In this document: one piece after another, positions 1-8,749 of the stretch | How positions within the stretch are numbered: position 1 is the stretch's first letter | How the letters are laid out: each line of letters opens with the position of its first letter | NCBI RefSeq assembly: GCF_002929215.1 | Contig: NZ_PJII01000003.1 | Coordinates: forward strand, 62,001 to 126,000 | Source of the DNA: Arthrobacter sp. ZGTC412 | GTDB taxonomy: Bacteria; Actinomycetota; Actinomycetes; Actinomycetales; Micrococcaceae | Length of the DNA stretch: 64,000 nucleotides | Direction of reading: 5' to 3' | The notes under the pieces: generated by a model | The model's database searches: none | What the model was told of the DNA's origin: nothing | What the model saw: only the letters and a program-made list of their open reading frames with translations | Program-made: the position numbers and the translations under genes

Positions 1-1512
1 GGCCCGGGCGGTTTCGTCGTCGAGGACGGAGGTGATGTATTCCATCCGGCACCCGGCGGTGTCCTGGTAAATAACCATGGAGTCCTGCTCGTCCACACGC
101 GCCTCTGCGATCCGCCGGTACCGCTCGGCGTCGTAAATCCACGGCTGGCCGGTGGACCGCCATCCGCCTCCCACCCGTTCCACGGCGCCGTCAACGGACA
201 GGACTTTCAACAGCAGTTCCAGCGGAGTGCGGCGGAGGTCAACACGCGCCTCCAGGGCTACCGTCGAGAGCGCACTGCCGGCTTCTCCCAGCGCGGTAAG
301 GACGGCCGCCGCCTTCTCTTCCGACGGCATGGACGCGGTGGCGAAGTACTGCCAGATGTCGCGGTCCTCCGAGCCGGGAAGCAACAGGACGTCGGCGTTG
401 GCGGCACCACGCCCGGCACGGCCCACCTGCTGGTAATAGGCCACCGGGGAAGACGGCGCCCCAAGGTGGACCACAAAGCCCAGGTCAGGTTTGTCGAAGC
501 CCATCCCCAGGGCCGAGGTGGCCACCAGCGCCTTGACCTGATTGTCCTTCAGCAGCTGCTCGGCGCGTTCCCTGTCCGCTGGATCGGTGCGGCCGGTATA
601 AGCCAGCACGTCATGCCCGGCTTCGGCGAGGAGCCGGGCGGTGTCCTCCGCCGCCGACACGGTCAAGGTGTAGATGATGCCGCTTCCTGGCAAATCAGCC
701 AGATGCGTCAGGAGCCAGCCCAGGCGCTGCTTGGAATCCGGCAAGGACAGGACGCCCATTCGCAGGGAATCACGGCCCAGGGAACCGCGGATGGTGAGGA
801 CGCCGTCCCCAAGCTGCTCCTCGATGTCGTGCACCACCCGCGAGTTCGCCGTGGCGGTGGTTGCCAGCACCGGAACTGCATCCGGCAGCTGGGTGATCAG
901 GTCCGCGATCCGCCGGTAGTCGGGGCGGAAGTCGTGGCCCCAGTCGGAGATGCAGTGGGCCTCGTCAATAACCAGCAGGCCGGTCCGCCGGATAAGCTCC
1001 GGCAGCTGGGTTTCCCGGAAGGCCGGGTTGGTGAGCCGCTCCGGTGAGACCAGCAGCACGTCCACCTGGTCCGTTGCAAGCTGCTCCCGCACGGTGTCCC
1101 ACTCCAGCTGGTTGGCGGAGTTGATGGCAACGGCACGCACCCCGGCCCGGGCAGCGGCCGCCACTTGGTCCCGCATCAGGGCAAGCAGGGGCGAGACGAT
1201 GAGCGTTGGCCCGGCACCGCGGCGCCGCAGCAGCAGGGAGGCAACAAAATAGACGGCCGACTTGCCCCAGCCGGTGCGCTGGACCACCAAAGCCCGCCTG
1301 CCGCCGTCTACCAGCGCTTCAATGGCTTCAAACTGCCCCTCGTGGAAGGCAGCCTCGGGGCGTCCCACGAGCTCGCGGAGCACCTCCAATGCCTGCTGGT
1401 GGGTTGCGGAAGCGGATGCAGGACCGGCGGATGGGGCTGCATCGCCGGGCGGAAGACTGTCAAAATTTGGGGCAGGGTCAGAAATTGCTGTGGCGTGCTG
1501 GTTATCGACCAT
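1..1512 (-). CDS. recQ: RecQ-family ATP-dependent DNA helicase (3' end outside window)
   Basis: SF2 3'-5' DNA helicase of recombination and repair. The minus-strand frame is open from an ATG at 1512 to the window edge, giving 504 codons. Residues about 1-40 are low complexity. The Walker A motif is TGWGKS (residues about 80-85), followed by PLLALMRDQ (motif Ia) and DEAHCISDWGHDFRPDYRR, the RecQ form of motif II with its aromatic-rich loop. Motif VI is seen as QQVGRAGR. The W in the P-loop replaces the usual glycine; I believe this is common in actinobacterial RecQ proteins. The C-terminal RQC/HRDC part lies outside the window, so domain completeness cannot be judged. It is divergent from the phosphomannomutase gene, with about 160 bp between the two starts. 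The family call is very secure; orthology to E. coli RecQ is less so. Confidence 0.93.
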   Translation of the reverse strand, partial: MVDNQHATAISDPAPNFDSLPPGDAAPSAGPASASATHQQALEVLRELVGRPEAAFHEGQFEAIEALVDGGRRALVVQRTGWGKSAVYFVASLLLRRRGAGPTLIVSPLLALMRDQVAAAARAGVRAVAINSANQLEWDTVREQLATDQVDVLLVSPERLTNPAFRETQLPELIRRTGLLVIDEAHCISDWGHDFRPDYRRIADLITQLPDAVPVLATTATANSRVVHDIEEQLGDGVLTIRGSLGRDSLRMGVLSLPDSKQRLGWLLTHLADLPGSGIIYTLTVSAAEDTARLLAEAGHDVLAYTGRTDPADRERAEQLLKDNQVKALVATSALGMGFDKPDLGFVVHLGAPSSPVAYYQQVGRAGRGAANADVLLLPGSEDRDIWQYFATASMPSEEKAAAVLTALGEAGSALSTVALEARVDLRRTPLELLLKVLSVDGAVERVGGGWRSTGQPWIYDAERYRRIAEARVDEQDSMVIYQDTAGCRMEYITSVLDDETARA

Positions 1513-1669
1513 TGATTCAGTATCCCAGCCGCCCCTGACACCAGGCACCGCAGGCAGCCCCGTATGTGGACAGAGCGGGAACATCGCGTCCCAGGGATCC
1601 GCCGTCATATACAGCGCTTCCCACTCTGTCCACCACAGCGACTTCCGCTGTCCACGTAAGATAAAGCCC

Positions 1670-3088
1670 GTGACTAGCGAACAGACAACGACTTTTGACC
1701 TTTCGGCATCCTTCAAGGCGTACGACGTACGCGGCATTGTGGGCGAATCGATTACGGCCGAAATCGTCGAAGCCGTGGGGGCCGCGTTCGTGGATATCCT
1801 GCAACTCCAGGGCCAGACCATCCTGGTGGGCGGCGACATGCGCCCCTCCTCCCCCGAGTTCAGCAAGGCCTTCGCCAGCGGCGCAACAGCACGCGGAGCC
1901 GACGTCGAACTCCTGGACCTCATTTCCACCGACGAGCTGTACTTTGCCTGCGGTTCCCTGAACCGTGCCGGGGCCACCTTCACCGCCAGCCACAACCCCG
2001 CCGGCTATAACGGCATCAAGATGTCCAAGGCCGGGGCGGTGCCCATTTCTTCCGAAACCGGCCTCAAGGACATCCAGGCCCTGGCCGAGCAGTACCTCAA
2101 CACCGGCTCCATCCCGGCCGCCGAAAAGCGGGGCCAGATCAGCGTCCGCGATGTGCTCAAGGACTACTCCGAATACCTCCGCAAGCTGGTGGAACTTTCC
2201 GGTTCCCGTCCCTTGAAGGTGGTAGTGGACGCGGGCAACGGCATGGCCGGCCTCACCACCCCGGCAGTCCTGGGCGACGCCCTGCTCCCCAAGCTGCCCC
2301 TGGAGATCGTTCCCCTGTACTTCGAGCTGGACGGTTCCTTCCCCAACCACCCCGCCAACCCGCTTGAGCCGGAAAACCTCCGCGACCTGCAGGCGGCAGT
2401 GCTCCAGCACGGCGCTGACATCGGTCTGGCTTTCGACGGCGACGCTGACCGCTGCTTCGTCATCGACGAGAAGGGCGAGCCGGTCTCGCCGTCGGCCATC
2501 ACCGGGATGGTGGCCCGTCGCGAGATCGCCCGTGCCAAGGCGCAGGGCGAAGCTACTCCCACGATCATCCACAACCTCCTCACCTCGCGTGCCGTGCCCG
2601 AGCTGGTGGAGAACGACGGCGGCCGCGCAGTACGCACGCGTGTCGGCCACTCCTTCATCAAGGCAGTCATGGCGGAGGAAGGAGCGGTGTTCGGCGGCGA
2701 GCACTCAGCGCACTTCTACTTCCGTGACTTCTGGAACGCGGACACGGGCATGCTCGCGGCAATGCACGTCCTTGCCGCCCTGGGCGAGCAGGACGGACCG
2801 CTTTCCGAGCTGGGCCGCGAGTACGAGCCCTACGTATCGTCGGGCGAGATCAACTCCGAAGTTGATGACAAGGCAGCGGCAGTTGAGCGGGTACGCCTCG
2901 CTTTCGCGGACGAAGACCTCACCATCGACGGGATGGACGGCAGCACGTTCACGGCCAACGACGGCAGCTACTGGTTCAACCTGCGCCCGTCCAACACCGA
3001 GCCTTTCCTCCGGCTTAATGCCGAGGCCACGGACCGCGCCACCATGGAACGGGTCCGCGACCGCGTATTGTCGATCGTCCGGGCGTAG
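1670..3088 (+). CDS. manB: Phosphomannomutase/phosphoglucomutase
   Basis: Interconverts mannose-6-phosphate and mannose-1-phosphate (or the glucose equivalents), feeding GDP-mannose and cell-envelope glycans. The 472-residue product has the alpha-D-phosphohexomutase landmarks in order: TASHNP with the phosphorylated Ser near residue 107, the Mg-binding DGDADRC loop near 255, the sugar-binding GGEHSAH loop near 342, and the phosphate-binding RPSNTEP near the C terminus. I chose the GTG at 1670 because the product then begins just before the conserved FKAYDVRG core; the frame stays open far upstream but that part is not protein-like. The next gene follows 7 bp downstream and is probably co-transcribed. 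Mannose versus glucose specificity cannot be read from sequence alone. Confidence 0.95.
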   Translation: MTSEQTTTFDLSASFKAYDVRGIVGESITAEIVEAVGAAFVDILQLQGQTILVGGDMRPSSPEFSKAFASGATARGADVELLDLISTDELYFACGSLNRAGATFTASHNPAGYNGIKMSKAGAVPISSETGLKDIQALAEQYLNTGSIPAAEKRGQISVRDVLKDYSEYLRKLVELSGSRPLKVVVDAGNGMAGLTTPAVLGDALLPKLPLEIVPLYFELDGSFPNHPANPLEPENLRDLQAAVLQHGADIGLAFDGDADRCFVIDEKGEPVSPSAITGMVARREIARAKAQGEATPTIIHNLLTSRAVPELVENDGGRAVRTRVGHSFIKAVMAEEGAVFGGEHSAHFYFRDFWNADTGMLAAMHVLAALGEQDGPLSELGREYEPYVSSGEINSEVDDKAAAVERVRLAFADEDLTIDGMDGSTFTANDGSYWFNLRPSNTEPFLRLNAEATDRATMERVRDRVLSIVRA

Positions 3089-3095
3089 TCCACGC

Positions 3096-3596
3096 ATGGC
3101 TGAGGACACGGGATTGGACTCCGGAAGAGGTACCGGCGGGCAGGCGTCCTGGCGGGACTCCGTTCCGGAGAGCACGGCGACGGACCTTGAGAACCTTCTG
3201 GGTACGGGCATCAGCGCCGCGCAGGAACAGCTCCAGCGCAACGGCGGCTTCCTGCCCTTCGCCCTGACAGTCCAGAACGACGGCGAGGTACGCCTGGTCG
3301 CTGTTACCCCGGCGGATGCCGAGGAAGGCTCCGATGGTGACTTTGACGCCGATGCCATGATCAGCGACCTCACCGCCCTGCTGCGCCAGAACCGGGAAGA
3401 CTTCCGGGCCGCCGCGGTGGTCTGCGACATTTTGCTGGTAGAAGAGGACTCGGACGCCATCCATGTGGCCACCGAGCACCGCGAGGGCCCGGTGTTCGCA
3501 GCCGTCCTGCCCTACTCGGCCGACGCCGCCACCCACACCTGGGAGTTCGGCGAACTTGCGGCGGACACCAGCGAGCCCGTCATCTGGGTGGACTAG
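3096..3596 (+). CDS. Conserved hypothetical acidic protein downstream of manB
   Basis: A 166-residue soluble protein without a signal peptide or membrane segment. It is acidic, with a central run rich in Glu and Asp (around residues 80-90) and a C-terminal ending VIWVD. It starts 7 bp after the manB stop and ends 14 bp before the Rrf2 regulator, so the three genes may form one transcript. I do not recognise a catalytic motif. Codon use matches the neighbours, with strong GC3, and the frame is intact, which supports a real gene. The position after manB is a hint of functional linkage only. Confidence 0.75.
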   Translation: MAEDTGLDSGRGTGGQASWRDSVPESTATDLENLLGTGISAAQEQLQRNGGFLPFALTVQNDGEVRLVAVTPADAEEGSDGDFDADAMISDLTALLRQNREDFRAAAVVCDILLVEEDSDAIHVATEHREGPVFAAVLPYSADAATHTWEFGELAADTSEPVIWVD

Positions 3597-3610
3597 ACCG
3601 GCGCTCGGTC

Positions 3611-4060
3611 ATGAAGATCAACGCTTTTGCTGATGTGAGCCTGCGGGCCCTGATGGTGCTTGCAGCCGTCCCTGTCGGCACCCTGCTCACCACGCAGAAC
3701 ATTGCCGACACCGTGGGAACGCCGTACAACCATGTCAGCAAGGCGATGGCGAAATTGCGTAACCTGGGGCTGATCGAGGTGGAGCGTGGCCGGACTGGCG
3801 GTTCCCGGCTGAGCCAGGCCGGCCGGATTGCCACTGTAGGGCAGATTCTCCGCCAGCTTGATACCCGGGCCGACGCAGCAGAGTGCGTTGCCCCCAGTGG
3901 CGACTGCCCGTTGATCAACGAGTGCAAGCTCCGGTCCGCCCTGTCGCGGGCCCGTGAGGCGTTTTACCGTGAGCTCGACGGCGTGATCATCGCCGATCTT
4001 CCTGCTTCCCGGCAGATGGCCCCGGTATTTGAAATGATCGGACTCCGGCCGGGGCTCTAG
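3611..4060 (+). CDS. Rrf2-family transcriptional regulator (NsrR/IscR-like, Fe-S ligand cysteines)
   Basis: A 149-residue winged-helix regulator. The N terminus (MKINAFADVSLRALMVLA) and the recognition helix region (TQNIADTVGTPYNHVSKAMAKL) are typical of Rrf2 proteins. Three cysteines at 92, 99 and 105 (C-x6-C-x5-C) match the position of the [Fe-S] ligands of NsrR and IscR. NsrR of actinobacteria carries a 4Fe-4S cluster that senses nitric oxide; that role here is inferred. There is no flavohaemoglobin gene beside it, so the usual NsrR target is not local. It is the last gene of a short plus-strand run and is followed by a strong hairpin shared with pckG. Confidence 0.88.
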   Translation: MKINAFADVSLRALMVLAAVPVGTLLTTQNIADTVGTPYNHVSKAMAKLRNLGLIEVERGRTGGSRLSQAGRIATVGQILRQLDTRADAAECVAPSGDCPLINECKLRSALSRAREAFYRELDGVIIADLPASRQMAPVFEMIGLRPGL

Positions 4061-4107
4061 GAGCCTGCCGGGCGAGGACATTTGGCTCGCTTCCTAACAA
4101 CAGGACC

Positions 4108-4153
4108 GACGACGGCCCCGCACCTTTCGCTGGAAAGGTGCGGGGCCGTCGTC
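4108..4153. terminator. Bidirectional hairpin terminator between the Rrf2 gene and pckG
   Basis: A perfect 20-bp stem (4108-4127 with 4134-4153) around a 6-nt loop CGCTGG. It lies between two convergent genes, ending at 4060 and 4169, so it can serve both strands. There is no T-tract, as is common for high-GC actinobacteria. Confidence 0.85.
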
Positions 4154-4168
4154 GTACCAGGGAAGCTG

Positions 4169-5995
4169 TTAGCCCAGGCGGGACTTCAGGCTGGTGAGCT
4201 CCGCCTGCAGCGCGTCAGGCAGGGAGCCGCCGAAGTTGGCGAACCATTCCTCGATGGAGGCGAGTTCCTTGGACCATTCGGCGGGGTCAACCTTGACTGC
4301 TTCCTCCACCTGGGCGGGGGTCATGTCCAGGCCTTCGAGGTCTATCGCGTCGCCGGTGGGCACGAAACCGATGGGGGTCTCGACGGCTTCCGCTTTGCCC
4401 TCGAGGCGCTCGATTGCCCACTTGAGGACGCGGGCGTTGTCGCCAAACCCGGGCCAGGCGAAGCCGCCTTCGGAGTTACGGCGGAACCAGTTGACCAGGA
4501 AGATCTTGGGCAGCCGCTCGGGGTTGGCCTTGGCGGAGAGGTTGACCCAGTGGTTCAGGTAGTCGCCTGCGTCGTAGCCAATGAAGGGCAGCATTGCCAT
4601 GGGGTCGCGGCGCACCACGCCCACTGCACCTGCTGCGGCTGCAGTAGTTTCCGAGGACAGGGTTGCACCCATAAAGATGCCGTTTGACCAGCTGCGGGCT
4701 TCGGTGACCAGCGGGATGGTGGTCTTGCGCCGGCCGCCGAACAGGATCGCGGAAAGCTCCACGCCGTTGGGGCTGTGGTACTCCTCGGCCAGCATGTCGA
4801 TCTGGTCGATCGGCGTGCAGAAACGGGAGTTGGGATGTGCGGCAGGCTTGTCCGAATCCGGGGTCCAGGAGTTGCCCTGCCAGTCAGTAAGGTGCGAAGG
4901 CACCTCGTCCGTCATGCCCTCCCACCAAACACCGCCGTCGTCGGTCAGCGCCACGTTGGTGAAGATGCTGTTGCCCTTGGCGATGGCCCGCATTGCGTTG
5001 GGGTTGGTTCCCCAGCCCGTGCCCGGAGCAACACCGAAAAGGCCTGCTTCGGGGTTGACGGCGCGCAGTTCGCCTTCCTTGCCGAACCGCATCCAGGTGA
5101 TGTCGTCGCCAAGGGTTTCCACCTTCCAGCCCTTGATGGTGGGATCAAGGAGGGCGAGGTTGGTCTTGCCGCAGGCGGACGGGAAGGCAGCGGAGACGTA
5201 GTACGTCTTCTGTTCGGGCGAGGTGAGCTTGAGGATCAGCATGTGCTCAGCCAGCCAGCCCTCGTCGCGTGCCATGACGGAGGCGATGCGCAGGGCGTAG
5301 CACTTCTTTCCCAGCAGCGCGTTTCCGCCGTAGCCCGAACCGAAGGACCAAATGGACCGCTCCTCGGGGAAGTGCACAATCCACTTGTCCGGGTTGCAGG
5401 GCCAGGGGACGTCAGCCTGGCCGGGTTCCAGCGGCGCGCCCAGGGAGTGCAGGGCGGGGACGTAGAACGCGTTCGTTTCGGTGATGCGGTTCAGGACGTC
5501 GGTGCCGATGCGGGCCATGATGCGCATCGAGGCGACAACGTACGCGCTGTCCGTGATTTCGACTCCGAACTTGGGGTCCTCGGCGTCGAGGTGGCCCATC
5601 ACGAAGGGAATCACGTACATCGTCCGGCCGCGCATTGAGCCGGCGAACAGGCCGCGAAGCTTGCCCTTCATCTCTGCCGGCGCCATCCAGTTGTTGGTGA
5701 ACCCGGCGTCATGCTCCTTTTCGGAGCAAATGAAGGTCTGCTCCTCCACGCGGGCCACGTCGGCCGGATCGGAGAACGCCGCGAACGAGTTGGGGAACAG
5801 TTCCTGGTTCAGTCGGGTGAGTGTTCCCGCCGCCACCAACTCGTCTGTGAGGCGCGCGTTCTCTTCTTCGGAGCCGTCAACCCAATAGATGCGGTCCGGC
5901 TGGGTAAGCTCAGCAACCTCTTCGACCCACGCCAGCAGACCGGCATGTGTGGTGGGTGCGTTGTCAAGCAGCGGCTTTTGCGCCAGATCGCCCAT
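4169..5995 (-). CDS. pckG: Phosphoenolpyruvate carboxykinase (GTP)
   Basis: Cytosolic gluconeogenic enzyme converting oxaloacetate and GTP to PEP, CO2 and GDP. The 608-residue product shows the GTP-PEPCK signature FPSACGKTN with the hyper-reactive Cys at about 275, the PEP-binding DRIYWVDGS near the N terminus, and the guanine pocket region FLVNWFRR. The length is normal for the bacterial GTP family. I chose the ATG at 5995 because GAGGAAGGGAA lies just upstream; an ATG at 6019 is in frame but its own ribosome site is poorer. It is transcribed alone, convergent with the Rrf2 gene. The upstream region holds a promoter, a 12-bp palindrome and a CRP-type site, listed separately, consistent with carbon control. 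Confidence 0.97.
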   Translation of the reverse strand: MGDLAQKPLLDNAPTTHAGLLAWVEEVAELTQPDRIYWVDGSEEENARLTDELVAAGTLTRLNQELFPNSFAAFSDPADVARVEEQTFICSEKEHDAGFTNNWMAPAEMKGKLRGLFAGSMRGRTMYVIPFVMGHLDAEDPKFGVEITDSAYVVASMRIMARIGTDVLNRITETNAFYVPALHSLGAPLEPGQADVPWPCNPDKWIVHFPEERSIWSFGSGYGGNALLGKKCYALRIASVMARDEGWLAEHMLILKLTSPEQKTYYVSAAFPSACGKTNLALLDPTIKGWKVETLGDDITWMRFGKEGELRAVNPEAGLFGVAPGTGWGTNPNAMRAIAKGNSIFTNVALTDDGGVWWEGMTDEVPSHLTDWQGNSWTPDSDKPAAHPNSRFCTPIDQIDMLAEEYHSPNGVELSAILFGGRRKTTIPLVTEARSWSNGIFMGATLSSETTAAAAGAVGVVRRDPMAMLPFIGYDAGDYLNHWVNLSAKANPERLPKIFLVNWFRRNSEGGFAWPGFGDNARVLKWAIERLEGKAEAVETPIGFVPTGDAIDLEGLDMTPAQVEEAVKVDPAEWSKELASIEEWFANFGGSLPDALQAELTSLKSRLG

Positions 5996-6038
5996 TTCGG
6001 TTCCCTTCCTCGGGTTCATCGGTGTGAGCTAAATGCTA

Positions 6039-6092
6039 TGGTCCGGACCACTTGAGTTTTTTGGACGTATGCTGAGCATTCGGCGCCGTCAA
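6039..6092 (-). promoter_or_regulatory. Candidate pckG promoter with 12-bp operator palindrome
   Basis: On the minus strand TTGACG (6087-6092) and TACGTC (6064-6069) are separated by 17 nt. Just downstream of the predicted start point is the perfect palindrome TGGTCCGGACCA (6039-6050), a placement suited to repression. The -10 is weak, so this is a proposal from spacing and symmetry. Confidence 0.45.
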
Positions 6093-6144
6093 AATGCGTT
6101 TCCGCGCGAAATCAAGGAATTTCAGGCTCAAATCGTACAATAAA

Positions 6145-6158
6145 GTGACGAAGGTCAC
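6145..6158. promoter_or_regulatory. CRP/GlxR-type half-palindromic site
   Basis: GTGACGAAGGTCAC fits GTGA-N6-TCAC, the core of CRP and GlxR sites. It lies 150 bp upstream of the pckG start and about 40 bp upstream of a tRNA promoter. A role in carbon-source control of pckG is plausible but inferred. Confidence 0.4.
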
Positions 6159-6197
6159 CTATACCGGTCTAGTTGCGGAGATTACATGCCTTCCGAT

Positions 6198-6227
6198 TTG
6201 GCATCGCGGCCAACCCTCGCGTAAAGT
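6198..6227 (+). promoter_or_regulatory. Candidate promoter of tRNA-Arg
   Basis: TTGGCA (6198-6203) and TAAAGT (6222-6227) are separated by 18 nt and end 45 bp before the tRNA. Confidence 0.4.
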
Positions 6228-6272
6228 AATTCGAGGTTCAGGGAGAGCGGTTCTTCCCCCGGGACACAAGAT

Positions 6273-6346
<74 letters not shown>

Positions 6347-6351
6347 CAGAC

Positions 6352-6390
6352 AAGGTCCGCACCGGTTCGCCGGTGCGGACCTTTTGCGTT
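6352..6390 (+). terminator. Rho-independent terminator after tRNA-Arg
   Basis: A perfect 14-bp stem (6352-6365 with 6370-6383) with loop TTCG, followed by a T-rich stretch (TTGCGTTTT). It begins 6 bp after the tRNA. Confidence 0.9.
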
Positions 6391-6517
6391 TTGTCGGCTG
6401 CTGCTCGGCACCGCGCCCCAGGATCAGCACCCGGCCGCCACCGAAAGTTACGCAATTGGCGGCTGCGGGCCTTCCCAATTCAGCCCCCGCCCTAGATCCC
6501 CGGCGTAGGCTTTCCCC

Positions 6518-7972
6518 ATGATGCCTGAGGCAATTTCGCGTGAATTTGATGTTGTAGTGATCGGCGCAGGCGCGGTGGGGGAAAACGTAGCGGACCGGGT
6601 GGTCCAGGGCGGCCTTACCGCTGTCCTGGTGGAGGCGGAACTGGTAGGCGGCGAGTGCTCCTACTGGGCTTGCATGCCGTCAAAGGCCCTGCTCCGCCCC
6701 GGCACCGCCCTCCACGGCGCCCAGACCGCGCCCGGAGCCAAGGAAGCAGTGACGCGGACCCTTGACGCCGCAGCCGTCCTGAAGCGCCGGGACGCCCTAA
6801 CGTCCAACTGGCAGGATGACGGCCAGGTCAAGTGGGTGGAGGACACCGGCATCGAATTGATCCGCGGCCACGCGTGGCTGACTGCGCCCAAGTCGGTCGA
6901 AGTCGCAGGGCTCGACGGCAACTCGTACCAGCTTCAGGCGCGTCACGCCGTGGTGCTGGCTACGGGCTCAACACCCAGCACTCCCCCTATTGAGGGGCTA
7001 CAGGACGTGCAGGTGTGGGGCACGCGGGAGGCGACCTCAGCCAAGCAAGTGCCGCCACGGCTGGCAGTGCTGGGTGGCGGCGTAGCCGGGACAGAGCTGG
7101 CCCAGGCTTACGCACGGCTGGGCTCAACGGTAACGCTCGTGGCACGGAGCGGGCTGCTCGGGAACTTCCCGGCGGAAGCAGCCAAGCTGGTTGCGGCGGG
7201 GCTGCGGGCCGACGGCGTGGAGATCAGGCTCTACACTTCTGCGGAAAGCATCAGCGAGAACGACGACGGGACGCTGAGTCTGCAACTCGGCGACGGTTCC
7301 AGCGTGACTGCCGAAAAGGTCCTGGTGGCCACAGGGCGCCATCCGGCCCTGGAAGGCCTGGGGCTGGAGAGCCTGGGATTCGAACCGAATGGGAAAGGGC
7401 ACCTCGCCCTTAACACGGACAATTCGGGGCTGGTGGATGGAGTTCCCGGTGGGGAACCCTGGCTCTATGCAGTAGGTGACGCCGCCGGAAAGAACCTGTT
7501 CACCCACCAGGGAAAGTACGAGGCCCGCGCTACCGGAGACGCCATCGCTGCCCGGGCCAAGGGGGAACTGGAAGGCGCAGCCAGGGACTGGAGCCGCTTC
7601 GCGCAGACTGCCAACGAGCATGCAGTGCCCAGCGTCGTCTTCACCGACCCGGAACTCGCCGCCGTCGGCCGCACCCTGAAAACTGCACAGCAGGACGGCT
7701 ACAACGCTTCTTCCGTAGAACTGCCTATCCAAGTGGCAGGGTCCTCGCTGCACTCCGAGAATTACGAGGGGTGGGCGCAACTTGTCATAGACGAGGACCG
7801 CAAAGTTCTCCTCGGCGCGACGTTCGCCGGGCCGGATGTAGCGGAACTCCTGCACGCGGCCACCATCGCAATTGTGGGCGAAGTTCCGCTGGACAGGCTG
7901 TGGCATGCAGTCCCCTCTTATCCCACCATCAGCGAGGTTTGGCTGCGGCTCCTCGAGAAGTACGGGCTCTAG
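6518..7972 (+). CDS. Pyridine nucleotide-disulfide oxidoreductase (FAD/NAD(P), dihydrolipoamide dehydrogenase-like)
   Basis: A 484-residue class I flavoprotein disulfide reductase. It has the FAD Rossmann motif GAGAVG (16-21), the redox pair in GGECSYWACMPSK (Cys47 and Cys52), a second Rossmann motif GGGVAG near residue 190 for NAD(P)H, the second FAD motif YAVGDA, and the C-terminal dimer-interface HAVPSYPTISE carrying the His-Glu pair. Family members include dihydrolipoamide dehydrogenase, mycothione reductase and mercuric reductase. The C-SYWA-C spacing fits the family, but there is no 2-oxoacid dehydrogenase operon nearby, so the electron acceptor is unknown. It is monocistronic; the TetR-controlled operon follows after a promoter. 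Confidence 0.88.
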   Translation: MMPEAISREFDVVVIGAGAVGENVADRVVQGGLTAVLVEAELVGGECSYWACMPSKALLRPGTALHGAQTAPGAKEAVTRTLDAAAVLKRRDALTSNWQDDGQVKWVEDTGIELIRGHAWLTAPKSVEVAGLDGNSYQLQARHAVVLATGSTPSTPPIEGLQDVQVWGTREATSAKQVPPRLAVLGGGVAGTELAQAYARLGSTVTLVARSGLLGNFPAEAAKLVAAGLRADGVEIRLYTSAESISENDDGTLSLQLGDGSSVTAEKVLVATGRHPALEGLGLESLGFEPNGKGHLALNTDNSGLVDGVPGGEPWLYAVGDAAGKNLFTHQGKYEARATGDAIAARAKGELEGAARDWSRFAQTANEHAVPSVVFTDPELAAVGRTLKTAQQDGYNASSVELPIQVAGSSLHSENYEGWAQLVIDEDRKVLLGATFAGPDVAELLHAATIAIVGEVPLDRLWHAVPSYPTISEVWLRLLEKYGL

Positions 7973-7979
7973 GAGTTAT

Positions 7980-8008
7980 TTGAACTGACTGGTCAGTGTG
8001 ATTAGACT
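7980..8008 (+). promoter_or_regulatory. Promoter with embedded TetR-type operator
   Basis: TTGAAC (7980-7985), a 17-nt spacer and TAGACT (8003-8008) form a good sigma-A promoter. The inverted repeat ACTGAC-TG-GTCAGT (7984-7997) lies between the two hexamers, the classic position for a TetR-family repressor. The TetR gene is the third gene of the operon, so autoregulation is likely. Confidence 0.75.
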
Positions 8009-8038
8009 GGGTGCTGAACACGTCCGCGAAAGGCCCCC

Positions 8039-8749
8039 TTGCTCCTCGCTCAGCAGCTCCACGTCCACGGCCGCCGGGACCCCCTGCTCCCGGCGACGTC
8101 CCTCCAAGCCAGCCGCGGGGAGCTGACCCTCGTTTCCGGGGAACGGCAGGACCATCGCACAGCACTGGCCCTGGTGATCAGCGGCAGGATGAAAGCCAGT
8201 GGGGGCTTCGCCAGCTGGGACGGCAGCCGCGGGATTAGACCGCTCCGCATGGCGAGCGCGCTGGTGGATGCCCCGGGCATTAATGAGCCCGAGCGGCACC
8301 TCAGCGTGCGCGATCTGGTGACGGAGGACCTGGCCCTGATCCCCCGCCGCTACCGGGGCGCCCTGCTCAGCAGTCCATGGCTCAAGGTGAACAGCTTTGA
8401 GGACATCGCGGCCCTGTGGACGGAGCAGCTCGATCCTTCGCGCCGGCTGGAACTCCTGACGGCGCTGGCGCTCGCCAACCCGCATACAGACTTGCTGGTG
8501 GTTGACTCCCCCGACCGGCACAGCGCCCGTTCAGGCAGCTGGCTGCCGCGCCTTGAGGAGCTGGCGTCCGACGCCGGCCGGCCGCTCGCAGTCATCGCCA
8601 CGGTAGCTGCCCCGCCGCCGTCGTGGTCCGGGCCCGTCGTCGCGATTGGCAACTCGGTGCCCCGCGAGCTCCCACCCGAGTGCGAAACCGAGACGGAAAG
8701 CCACGCTCCTGCCCAGAAATTCGCACTCGAACCTGAGGATGCCAAGTGA
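8039..8749 (+). CDS. Degenerate ABC-type ATPase subunit, partner of the Pip/YhgE protein
   Basis: A 236-residue protein whose layout follows an ABC ATPase, but whose motifs are eroded. The Walker A position reads GERQDHRT instead of GxxGxGKT, the signature LSGGQ is replaced by LDPSRRLE, and Walker B reads LLVVDSPD, with Ser where the catalytic Glu should be. The start is TTG at 8039: GAAAGG lies six bases before it, and an in-frame stop at 8015 excludes longer starts. It overlaps the membrane protein gene by 4 bp. Either it has lost ATPase activity and serves a structural role, or it binds nucleotide differently. The family assignment rests on layout and context. Confidence 0.7.
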   Translation: MLLAQQLHVHGRRDPLLPATSLQASRGELTLVSGERQDHRTALALVISGRMKASGGFASWDGSRGIRPLRMASALVDAPGINEPERHLSVRDLVTEDLALIPRRYRGALLSSPWLKVNSFEDIAALWTEQLDPSRRLELLTALALANPHTDLLVVDSPDRHSARSGSWLPRLEELASDAGRPLAVIATVAAPPPSWSGPVVAIGNSVPRELPPECETETESHAPAQKFALEPEDAK

